DNA of 64,000 bases. Source: Anagrus nilaparvatae. Its lineage: Eukaryota > Arthropoda > Insecta > Hymenoptera > Mymaridae. Below, piece after piece: positions 54,530-64,000 of this stretch (positions within the stretch are counted from its first letter, which is position 1; each line of letters starts with the position of its first letter). The notes under the pieces were generated by a model. It saw only the letters and a program-made list of their open reading frames with translations. It did no database searches and had not been told where the DNA came from. Made by a program: the position numbers and the translations under genes. Location of the stretch: positions 6,014,001 through 6,078,000 of the forward strand of contig JAKSXM010000014.1 of assembly GCA_022575985.1 (NCBI GenBank), written 5' to 3'.

Positions 54530-54985
54530 TCAAGGGAATCTTGTGAATCTTGCATCAGCCATGGAGTGTTTGCGGGCCTTAAAGACCCGCAAATTTACAT
54601 GACCACCGGCGAACGCGGTCGCCGGCTACGCCCCAGATTCTTACTGGATAACCACACTATAAACCCCCCTGCGCTTGTTTGCCCCAAACCGGAACTCCCT
54701 TTTCAGGTATAACTTCAGTTTGGGACGCGCAGCCTAGGCAACTGGCCGCTGCCTTCCCCCAGCCTAGTGACAGGAGAGCAATCTACGATAGAAAGCCATC
54801 CTCCTTTTTCTTCAACAAGGTGGCCCTTACGTACTCTGCTACTTTGTTCCAATTTTCAGAACTCCGTAGCATTTCAGGAACCACCGTCTCTGGCCTTCAA
54901 ATTGGGAAGGGCGGGCGCCCTTCCACGTAGCGCACACATCCGAAGAAAGTGTGCTCCACTGTATCCTTCTCGTAATAAATAATGC
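54530..54985 (-). pseudogene. R1-like LINE 3' end, minus strand
   Basis: On the minus strand: YEKDTVEHTFFGCVRY (part of the C-terminal zinc motif), then after frame changes PEMLRSSENWNKVAEYVRAT and LLKKKEDG with a natural stop near 54786, and a GC-rich 3' UTR to about 54530. The C-terminal block is homologous to TPENVVTLMLQNEEVYSKIG of the plus-strand neighbour. Clearly higher GC than the surroundings. Confidence 0.7.
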
Positions 54986-55012
54986 TTTGAAATAAATAAT
55001 TGTCCGCATGGG

Positions 55013-56095
55013 GTCAATTACTGGATGGAAGACCACGGCCTAAAGCTTGCAACGGCGAAGACTGAGATTTTCCTATTCACCCGTAAGCATATTGAGACTA
55101 TTATCCCAATATCTATTGGGGAGGATAGGATAGAAACGAAGGAACACTTAAAGTACTTAGGAGTGCTGCTGGATACGAAACTGACCTTCATGGCGCAGAT
55201 TCGGAGAAGTACGGAGAAGGCTGCCAGGTCCACTACTGCGTTAAGCAGGCTCATGAGAAACACGTGTGGACCTAAGACCGGAAAGCGCAGGCTTCTTATG
55301 TCGGTAACCCACTCCATACTACTGTATGGTGCAGAAGTATGGGCCGACTGCATAAAGAAGGTCACTTATGCGTCTAAGCTTACGAGCGTGCAGAGGCAAG
55401 GAGCCCTGCGAATCTCCTGTGCCTATCGAACAGTGTCGTTGGAGGCAGCTCTAGTCATTGCTGGGCTAATCCCGATAGATCTGCTGGCTCTTGAGAGACA
55501 GTATATCTATCTGAACAAAGAGAGGAAAGGTATTGACCGCGCGAAGGCTACTTCGCGCCAGATCAGCCTAAGCGATTGGCAGAAACGCTGGACCGACTAC
55601 ACGGAGAGCAAATGGGCCAAGAGATTGATAGGAGAGATATCACCTTGGATAAATAGAGGGCATGGGGACATTAATTATTTTTTGACCCAATTCCTAAGTG
55701 GACATGGACTTTTTTCTCCTGCCTCTTTCGGATCCAGAAGATGAATAGTGCTGAATGTATATACTGTCCTGGCAAAGAAGACACGCCGGAACAAACATTC
55801 TTCAAATGCGATAGGTGGGCTGCTAAAAAGTTTCAATTAGAAGCTAACATCGGTCATATCACACCTGAGAATGTGGTTACCCTGATGCTTCAAAATGAAG
55901 AAGTATATTCCAAAATTGGCCAGTATGTGGAGTACATACTCCGCACCAAAAAACCTGAAGTCCAAGGTATAGGCTAATATTAAGACGTATTGCGGCTATC
56001 CGGATGACTGCAGCTGTTGTACTAACATACTATCATCCCTGCAGTTACCCTTGATACCGCAAGCAATAGTAGATGGTAGGATAATATTTATTTAT
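55013..56095 (+). pseudogene. R1-like LINE C-terminal half and 3' UTR, plus strand
   Basis: Starts after the RT active site at MEDHGLKLATAKTEIFLFT, with HLKYLGVLLDTKLTF (thumb), SILLYGAEVWAD and RTVSLEAALVIAGLIPIDLL, all typical of the R1 clade. A frame change at about 55741 separates NSAECIYCPGKEDTPEQTFF, the C-terminal zinc motif with Gln in place of the usual His. The ORF ends at 55977 and a 3' UTR runs to about 56095, then an AT-rich (TTTAT)n stretch to 56161. Upstream RT and endonuclease are absent. It diverges from a second R1-like fragment on the other strand, with the junction at about 54986-55012. Confidence 0.8.
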
Positions 56096-56279
56096 TTTTT
56101 TTTTTATTTATTTATCTATTTATATATATATATATTTATTTATTTATTTATTTATTTATTCACCTTCTTTTTTGATGATAATGAGAAATAACGTATATTT
56201 TTAGCTAACATATATTTTATTAAAGATGACAGTACATAAAGACGAAATTTCAACCAGATGGAATGACGGAGTCCTTAAC

Positions 56280-56545
56280 CAGATTGGCGAGTCAGTGGAT
56301 GCAAGTCAAAAGATGGAGTTCATGAATAGAACTAAATGGCCTTGAACCTGTCCTGAAGTAATGTGAAAACGGTCCCGGGATAGGCTCGCATAAGGTAGGA
56401 AGGGAGTGGAGTTTTAGTGGGTATAGGCAAGGTAGGTCGAGCCCCACATAACTGTCAGTTCGGATGCTGATCAGTATGCGTAATTCATTTCTCCACTTCC
56501 TACGCAAAAAAAAAATAAAAAAAAATAAAAAAAAAAATAAAAAAG
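56280..56545 (+). repeat. LINE-type 3' UTR fragment with A-rich tail
   Basis: Moderately GC-rich sequence (CGGGATAGGCTCGCATAAGG, then GGAGTGGAGTTTTAGTGGG) ending in an (A)nT tail at 56505-56545, as in the 3' ends of non-LTR retrotransposons. No frame of its own. Confidence 0.55.
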
Positions 56546-56579
56546 TAATCAGAATTATATGAATATATATTTTACTAGT

Positions 56580-57300
56580 CTTTCTTACTACTATATATAT
56601 TTGAAAATTTATTTGTGTATCTGTGTGTGTGGCTGTGTATTATCATCAGAGCCAAACCAGTGAACGAAATTATATAAAACCGGTGTCAATTTAAAGAAAA
56701 AATGTCCGCGAGTGACATAGGCCATAGTTTTGCGATTCAGCTATCTTACTTTTGGAGATATTCAATTTTTAGTGTTTTTGAACTTGATAAAATTTTTAAA
56801 AATTTTTAACAAAAAATAAAATATCTTGAGACAATCGAAAAAATTTACCGTCACACTTTGTAGTATTCGATTTGGTACCAATTCTTGCGTATTATCCTAA
56901 ATTTTTATTTAAAACGGAGGTATCTTTAAAATTTTATAAAATATTTTTGAAGCTGGTCGGAAAATTTTTTTAAATTTTTTTACTTTTTGTGGTATTTATA
57001 ATCATCTATTTGCATGTCTGTGTGTGTATGTGTTTCATCATCAGGGTCGAATCAATGTCAAAATGAAGTATCAAAATATAGAAAAAAATTCAACGGGTGA
57101 CATAGGCCATAGTTTTGAAACTCAGTTACCGTACTTTTGGAGATATTCAATTTTTACTATTTTTAAAAAAAATAAAATTTTTTGAAAATTTGCTTAAAAA
57201 GTGAAATAACTTCTAAATATGATAAAATTTTACTGTCGAAATTGGTATTACTCGATTCGGCACTATTCTATACGTATTCAGATAAATTTGCATAAGGTAT
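56580..57300 (-). repeat. Family B repeat, copy 3
   Basis: Reverse complement of the 37020-37745 arrangement: TG tracts at about 56613-56640 and 57017-57032, GTGACATAGGCCATAGTTTT twice (56713 and 57098), and two tandem units. Confidence 0.7.
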
Positions 57301-57305
57301 CCTGT

Positions 57306-57352
57306 TTTACCAACACATCTGGGTTTAGGATGCCGTTAAAGTTATTTTAAGA
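57306..57352. repeat. Fragment of the TTAA MITE
   Basis: ACCAACACATCTGGGTTTAGG, then ATGCCGTTAA, matches the left end of the 5354-5580 element in reverse. The rest of the element is not present here. Confidence 0.55.
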
Positions 57353-57882
57353 TTGGTTTATTGTAGTGGAAAATAAATTAACCAAAGTAGTTGAATATAA
57401 CTTGTTTTTTCATTGAAAATACTCTAAGTTCCATAATATAAGTATAATATAAGTATAAGTACAAGATGCTAGTATTGAGATCCCAAGAATATGCAATGCG
57501 ATCAAATGAAAGTTAGAGTAAGAAGTGTCTTAGCTAAGTATTTCAAACAAGTGTCCCACGACATCCCTAGACAGTAGCTTATATGCGTTAATCAGTGTGA
57601 AAGAATGTAGCTACTGTATGAGAAGAATTTTTCTGTTGCCGTAGGCGTCTTCTATACCAAGTTCAAAGGTTGCCCTTTGACGTCATAGATGTTATTTTCA
57701 TGTTGACTTTCAATCTATAAGCTCGTAAATACCATTCCCACATATTGTTTTTTTTCTATTAGTGATCTCTTTTACTACGCATCTTCCACGAAATTAAACA
57801 TAGTAAATATAATATTACAAAAAAATATATAACATTTTTCCCATACTATGCCTATGCAACAAGGTTACAAGCATCGATTTTT
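57353..57882. other. AT-rich DNA without recognisable gene
   Basis: Nothing recognised. Confidence 0.4.
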
Positions 57883-59028
57883 GGTTCCTCAATGAGGAAC
57901 CATTGTGATAGGTCAAATTTTGATTTTTGATTTCTTGGCATATAAGCACGTTTTGGGACCTCAGGAAGCTAAAAAACCGGTTTTTAAAAAAAGTATGTAT
58001 GTGTGTGTGTGTGTGTGTGTGTGTATGTAACCGGTGAAATTTTACAACCATTATGGAATTAAGACTATTTTTTTTTCTTTACTACTACTTTACTATAAGA
58101 ATTATTTTTATCAAAAAATCTCAAACTACTTTTTTTTTTTTTTAATTTGGATGTAATGCCTCATTTATTTCCATGAAAGTACTTATATTTGAAAGTACGA
58201 TTGTTACTCGATATATCGAATCTGATAATTAATTTTTTGAAAATTTATTTTCGCAAAATTTTCGTCCCAAAAAAATACAAAAAACACCAAATATTTTTTT
58301 CTTTTTGGACGTAGTACCTAATTTATTTTTATGAGAGTACTAGTTTTAGAAAGCCCTTTTATAGTAATTTTTTGGATCTGATACCGAATTTTTTCAAAAT
58401 TTTTTTCTCGAAATTAAAAAAACAAAAAAATTCAAAAAACTACAATATATTTTTTTTTTTTAGTGTAACACCTCATTTAATTCCATTAAAGTACTAATAT
58501 CTGAAAATATTGTAACCGGTGATATTTCACAACCATTCTGGAATTAGGACCTAATTTTTTTTTCAAAAATATTTTCATTAAAAAATCTTAAACTACTTTT
58601 TTTTTATTTTTTATTTGGAGGTAATACCTCATTTATTTCCATGAAAGTACTTATATTTGAAAGTATGATTTTTACTCGCTATCTCGAATCTGATAATTAA
58701 TGTTTTGAAAACTTTTTTCCTAAAATTTTTTTCGCAAAAAAATACAAAAAACACCTATTCCTTTTTTCTTTTTGGACGTAGTACCTAATTTATTTCTATG
58801 AGAGTATTAGTTTTAGAAAGTTCGTTTATTGTAATTTTTTTGATCTAATACCGAATTTTTGCAAATTTTTTTTCTAAAAATTAAAAAAACATTAAAAAAA
58901 CAGCAATATTGGTTCCTCAAAGAGGAACCATTGTGTTAGGTCAAAATTTGATTTTCTATTTTTTGGCATATAAGCACGTTTTGGGACCCCAGGAAGCTAA
59001 AAAACCTGTTTTTAAAAAAAGTCTGTAT

Positions 59029-59030
<2 letters not shown>

Positions 59031-59109
<79 letters not shown>
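59031..59109. repeat. (TG)n microsatellite, long and pure
   Basis: About 39 uninterrupted TG units at the position where all family A copies have a CA/TG tract. Confidence 0.95.
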
Positions 59110-59112
<3 letters not shown>

Positions 59113-59712
59113 TATGTATGTAATCGGTGATATTTCACAAATATTATGGAATTAAGACCTAATTTTTTTTTCAAAAATTTTTTCACCAAAAAATCTCGAG
59201 GTACTTTTTTTTTTTTTGATTCGGATGTAATACCTCATTTATTTCCATGAAAGTACTTATATTTGAAAGTATGGTTTATACATGATATCTCGAATCGGAT
59301 ACTTAATTTTCTGAAAATTTTTTTTCTAAAATTTTTTTCACAAAAAAATACAAAAAATACAAATTTTTTTTTTCTTTTTGGACGTAGTACCTAATTTATT
59401 CCCATGGAAGTACTAGTTTTAAGAACCTTGTTTATCGTTATTTTTTGAATCTGATACTTAATTTTTTCAAAATTTTTTTTGTCAAAATTAAAAAAATAGA
59501 AAAATTAAAAAAAATGCAATATTTTTTTTTTTTTTTTTTTGTAATACCTCATTTAATTCTATGAAAGTACTAATATCTGAAAATATTATAACTAGTGATA
59601 TTTCAAAACCATTATCGAATTAAGACCTAATTTTTTTTTCAAACATTTTTTTATCAAAAAATCTCAAACCCCCCTTTTTTTTTTTAATTTGGATGTAATA
59701 CCTCATTTATTT

Positions 59713-60324
59713 ACCGGCTCGGTAGCACAGAGGTAACGCGCTCGCTTTGTAATATTGCAAAATATTATGAAGTGGGTTCGCATACAGAGCAGTGACAACT
59801 TTTTTTTCTGGAAATGAATATTTAATAAAATTAAATATTTATTTTAAGAAGGGAGAGTAGAGCTAGCTGCCGAGTCGCAGGGGGCAAGATGAAATGGAAA
59901 GTGCCATTTACTTGCCTCCGTATGTCATGCATAGAGGGCGTTTTTCTAAGGTTTTTCGCGCCTCATTTAAAGCATAGAGTTGTAGAAATGCAACTCTGTG
60001 TTTTAAAGACGGAATTGTCAGCATGGCTCCTACAAAAAGTCGGACCTTAGACCGCAATTGGCCTCCCAAACCCTAAAAATCCCTCAATCCCTTCATCAAT
60101 CCTTTAATTCACCTTCTAATCCTGCAGTTTCACTGACAATTTATCCACATGCTTCCAGACCTAGAGTTATTTTCCAATAAAGGAAAAAGCGGTATATATC
60201 TCTATGTATATATCGACTTCCGAGGAAATAAAAGCAAAATATGCGGTTCGGTAGCTGCTTGTGTTAATTGTTGGTGACCTCCGACATAACGTAAGGTTCA
60301 AGAGGTTAAACATAAAGCACATAC
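59713..60324 (+). mobile_element. tRNA-derived SINE, 612 bp, complete
   Basis: Head ACCGGCTCGGTAGCACAGAG then GTAACGCGCTCG resembles a tRNA 5' half with A box (TAGCACAGAGG), and GTGGGTTCGCATAC resembles the B box. The body is shared with 411-1018. A perfect 15-bp duplication ATACCTCATTTATTT flanks it (59698-59712 and 60325-60339), the signature of target-primed reverse transcription. It ends AAGCACATAC without a poly-A tail. It sits inside a family A monomer, giving a clean empty-site comparison. Confidence 0.85.
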
Positions 60325-62519
60325 ATACCTCATTTATTTCCATGAAAGTACTTATATTTGAGAGTATGGTTTTTACACTATATCTCGAATCTGATACTTA
60401 ATTTTCTGAAATTTTTTTTTCTAAAATTTTTTTCACAAAGAAATACAAAAAATACCAATTTTTTTTTTCTTTTTGGACTTAGTACCTAATTTATTTTCAT
60501 GGAAGTACTACTTTTAAGAACCTTGTTTATTGTAATTTTTTGGATCTGATACTTAATTTTTTCAAAATTTTTTTGGTCAAAATTAAAAAAAAATAAAAAT
60601 AAAAAAAACTGCAATATTTTTTTTTTTTTTTTGTGTAATACCTCATTTAATTCTATGAAAGTACAATTATCTGAAAATATTGTAATTAGTGATATTTCAA
60701 AACCATTATCGAATTAAGACCTTATTTTTTTTCCAAACATTTTTTTATCAAAAAATCTCAAACCCCCCCCTTTTTGTTTTTATTTTGGATGTAATACCTC
60801 ATTTATTTCCATGAAAGTACTTATACTTGAAAGTATGGTTTTTACTTGATATCTCCAATCTGATACTTAATTTTTTGAAAATTTTTTTCCTAAAATTTTT
60901 TTCACAAAAAAATACAAAAAATACGAAACTTTTTTTTCTTTTTGGACGTAGTACCTAATTTATTTCCATGGAAGTACTAGTTTTAAGAACCTCGTTTACA
61001 GTAATTTTTTGGAATTGATACTTAATTTTTTCAAAATTTTTATTATCTAAATTAAAAAAAAAGAAAAATAAAAAAAATTGCAATATTTTTTTGGTGTAAT
61101 ACCTCTTTTAATTCTATGAAAGTACTAATATTTTAAAATATTGTAACCAGTGATATTCCAAAACAATTTATTATCGAACGAATACCTAACTTTTTTTTCC
61201 AAAAATTTTTTTATTAAAAAAATCTCAAAATACTTTTTTTTTTTTAATTTGGATGCAATACCTCATTTATTTCCATGAAAGTACTTATACTTGAAAGTAT
61301 GGTTTTTACTCGATATCTTGAATCTGATAATTAATTTTTTGAAAATTTTTTTCTCCAAAATCTTCGTTACAAAAAAATACATAAAACATCAAATTTATTT
61401 TTCGTATTTGACATATCTAATTTATTTTAATGAGAGTACAAGTTTTATAAATTTAGTTTATAGTAATTTTTTGTATCCGATCACAATTTTTTTTTTTATT
61501 TTGATATAAATTATAACACACAAGAAAGAGTGATGGAAATCTTGCCTCTTTTTGACTTCCTTGGATTATTTTGCTCGTTGCTATGATTATTAAATTTATG
61601 TATGCAGCTTAATGAAATTATAAACAATAATAAACAGCCTAAAAATATTAAATGGTTATGTTTGCATTTTAAAATAAAGATTTAAAAGTTATATTGGCAT
61701 TTTTTAAAGAATCAAACAATTTATAGAATTAAATAATTTATTATTTTGTGATTAATAGAAATAATATAAATAATGTTAAAATCTTGAAGCAATTAATGTG
61801 GCTATTTTTTTTATTACAAAATATTATTATTATTATTATTATCATTGTTGCGGAAGATTGGTCAAATGCAAGGAGTACACTGAGAAAATAAATTATAAGA
61901 AATTATTATAAATTCTGGTAAAAACTCCTATGTTTTTATAATAATTGAGCGAATATTTGTAATTTTCGCATCGTTACCAACCATTTCTTTTATAAAAAAA
62001 AATAAAATTAGCTTTTTTTATATTTCTCTCTTTTTAATTATGCAAAACTGATTTAAAATCCATTAACGCCGGCGCGACCAATCCATGGACGCTGGAATTT
62101 TCAATTTAATAACAAAATGATCTTAATAATCTACTTTACCAGCTACTAAAAACGAAAAATGCATGTATAATTGCATGGTTGTAATCAATAATATTTTTTG
62201 TAAATTAAGATTACAGCCCATTGTTTGAGGAACTTCAGTGCCAGCTAGTTGGCAGGGTATATTTTTTTTGGGGTGCAATTCTTCAATTAGTTCCATTCAA
62301 TTACTTATATTTGAAAATATGGTTTTTACTCGATATATCGAATCTGATTGTTAATTTTTTGAAAATTAGTTCCAAAATTTTTGATCAATAAAAAAATACT
62401 TTTAAAAGTTAATAGAAATGTATGTATGATTGCATGCTTGTAATCGGTGATATCAGTGGCATATTAATGTATTAAGATAATTGTTTGAGGAACCTTAGTG
62501 CCAGCTAGTTAGCAGGATA

Positions 62520-63722
62520 TTTTTCTTTTATTATTGTTTAAAAATTTTTTATAATTATTTATTTAAAAGAAAAAAATTTTAATTAATACAATTTTTAAAA
62601 AATAATTTTTTTCAAATGTTAATAAATGGTTCATTTTCATTTTTTTTGCAAACATTGATTTAAAAAAAATCGCAAAGAATTATAAAAAAGCTAAGGCTTT
62701 TTTATTTCAGGCACGATCACATATTTATTGAGTATTTTCTCTTTAATAATTTTGATGGGATCCACACCTTCATAAATGGAAAACTATTATTTATTATTAC
62801 ATGTTATTCAAAGTATATTCATAAATAATTATTCGAAAATTTTTCTTTAACCCGAATTCGCATAAAAATATTTAAAATTTATAAAGAAAATTTTTTTATC
62901 TGCATTAATTAATATAAATAATAGAATTTAGATTATTCGTATTTATTTTTCACCTAACAAGATCATTTGCTGAATATTACTGATCAATAAAACTGGCACC
63001 AACTTTCCTTTATAATAATTTACTAAAATGTGCTTTGAAAATATAAAATATACTTTGAATTTCTAAATTTGATTAAAATATCTAAATCTTTCAGTATATA
63101 TTAATCTTTCTTATAATCCTGAAAAAAATCAAAGAAAAATTTCCCATATTCTTTAAAAAGAATATATTAACATTTTTTAATTACCTAAATCAAATTCTAC
63201 CCGTGTGCCTTAAGATATTCATTTTATCTGAGAAAAGATAATAACAAATTTGTTAACAGCAATGTATGCTTATTGTATAATTAAAAGCCAATACTGCTGA
63301 AAAACAAGTATTAGTTTAAATTCGAGTACTTAATTTAATAGAACTTACTATATCATCTTTTTAAAAATTTTGCATAAAAATATTAATTAAAAGAAATATA
63401 AATTTACAAATTTATATATTATTTATTATTTTTATCCACGTTTTTAAAAAAATAGTAGAAGAAGTTTAAAAAGTTGTTTTAAATTACGCGCTTAAATTTA
63501 AACTAGAAGACTTTCAGTAGTATAGTTAGGTTAGTCTGCTAGTCGACTGCTAGGTTAATGGCTGTGTTTATAAATTTGTTATTATTTTTTTCAGGTTTAT
63601 TTTAAATTCTTTGGTGGATATAGTTAAATAAACAAAAGTTTTATTCAGATAAGTATAAAAATTTTTAATATTTTTTTTAAATTAATATAAAGAACGTAAT
63701 TTCTTTGTTTTTTATTTTTCAG
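62520..63722. other. AT-rich DNA upstream of the edge gene
   Basis: No element recognised. The final part (63480-63720) precedes the candidate gene and contains TTTTTTTCAG and TATTTTTCAG acceptor-like sites, so an additional upstream exon is possible. Confidence 0.4.
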
Positions 63723-63732
63723 CATTAGAATT

Positions 63733-63972
63733 ATGTTTATGGCAAAACTGAGTGAAAGGTGAGGTTTATTTATGGTTTTTCTTAATCTTAAAGTAATTTA
63801 ATACGCTTAAAAATGTCTAGATTTCATCCAAAAAAAGCAAAGAAAATAATCCATGATGTTATGTTTTATACATTATCGACAAAAGTTTAATCTGCAGAAG
63901 AAGCTGAAAAATGGATGAAACAAATAATAACTGACTTAGTTAGGATAAGAATAGGAAGTAAATTAAAAATAT
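63733..63972 (+). pseudogene. Tctex-type dynein light chain-like gene fragment with in-frame stop
   Basis: Exon 1 (63723-63758, ATG at 63733 or 63739) reads MFMAKLSER up to a GTGAGG donor. After a 62-bp intron ending TCTAG, exon 2 continues in phase from 63821: RFHPKKAKKIIHDVMFYTL, a TAA stop at 63888-63890, then SAEEAEKWMKQIITDLVRIR to 63972. The pattern RF.P..(V/A)K..IH.V....L....YS.EE resembles the N-terminal half of DYNLT2B/Tctex1D2-type light chains, with the stop exactly where a Tyr is expected. These are dynein-2 or axonemal dynein subunits. It is either a pseudogene, a sequencing error, or a chance match. The downstream part is beyond the window. Confidence 0.4.
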
Positions 63973-64000
63973 AATAAGTTGTCATTTTTATAACAATCAA

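Larger units (their letters stand above)
58911..62259 (-). repeat. Family A copy IV, full length, inverse match of copy II
   Basis: From GGTTCCTCAAAGAGGAACC through a (TG)n tract and about 14 monomers of about 155 bp to the unique 650-bp segment (CGCCGGCGCGACCAATCCAT at about 62069) and the end hairpin TGCCAGCTAGTTGGCA. It is the reverse complement of 18847-20944 with more monomers. A SINE is inserted at 59713-60324. Confidence 0.8.
57883..62519 (-). repeat. Family A copy III, split by copy IV
   Basis: The right-end module with GGTTCCTCAATGAGGAACC starts at 57883, and monomers continue to about 58910. The other end, TGCCAGCTAGTTAGCAGGATA, lies at 62499-62519. Between them sits the complete copy IV (58911-62259), which therefore inserted into copy III. 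A (TG)n tract is at 57998-58024. Confidence 0.65.

Noticed and set aside
54679..54982. Plus-strand frames at 54527-54982
   Set aside because: Antisense to the R1-like 3' end on the minus strand, whose C-terminal block is recognisable.
56096..56161. Telomere-like or satellite repeat at the TTTAT tract
   Set aside because: It is a short AT-rich simple repeat following a LINE 3' UTR, without a regular telomeric unit.
58956..59189. Frames rich in alternating His-Thr or Cys-Val around 20610-20828, 57815-58051 and 58909-59189
   Set aside because: These are translations of (TG)n/(AC)n microsatellites.

Overview
This is a gene-poor, very AT-rich eukaryotic window, most likely from an insect. The mobile-element mix (copia, R1-like and jockey/CR1-like LINEs, endonuclease-bearing Penelope-like elements, Helitron, hAT with small introns, Mutator-like) together with the low GC would fit a parasitoid wasp genome. 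That placement is an inference; no marker gene settles it. Almost everything recognisable is transposon-derived and heavily nested. Only two fragments, one at each edge, look like possible host exons: a THAP-like exon (7-207, minus) and a dynein light chain Tctex-type-like pair of exons (63733-63972, plus, with an in-frame stop).

Layout. 1-11.7 kb: a SINE-like 600-bp repeat, a TA-flanked foldback element (1406-2889) inside a 115-bp tandem array, one copy of a dispersed repeat here called family A (4363-6070) carrying two small MITEs, a foldback element with a threonine-tRNA-like sequence at its centre (6885-7403), and degenerate tandem repeats. 11.7-16.6 kb: a decayed copia element with an 809-bp solo LTR inserted in its gag. 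16.8-36.3 kb: a Helitron helicase remnant split by a large LTR element (17412-36039, minus strand, CCAT on both sides). That element has a polypurine tract, a gag-like reading frame in two parts and a primer-binding-site-like sequence, but no visible pol, and has itself received a family A copy and an 8.7-kb Penelope composite. 36.4-41.3 kb: tandem repeats, then three palindromic DNA elements nested inside one another with target duplications TAGC, TA and TTAA. 41.4-46.6 kb: a LINE inside a LINE, then a hAT transposase pseudogene with two introns. 47.3-50.4 kb: a TA-flanked foldback inside another, then a second Penelope remnant. 50.7-56.5 kb: a third LINE, a Mutator-like transposase pseudogene, and two R1-like LINE 3' ends facing away from each other. 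56.6-62.5 kb: family B and two nested family A copies, one carrying a complete SINE with a 15-bp target duplication.

The most notable object is the Penelope composite at 23491-32215. Two full-length, uninterrupted 922-codon reverse transcriptase/GIY-YIG endonuclease frames differ by one residue and stand head to head. Each is tandem with a partial copy at the same 3454-bp period, and one 14-bp target duplication flanks the whole palindrome. This suggests a single recent insertion of a palindromic unit, unless it is an assembly artefact. No CRISPR array, ribosomal RNA gene or bacterial-type operon was seen.
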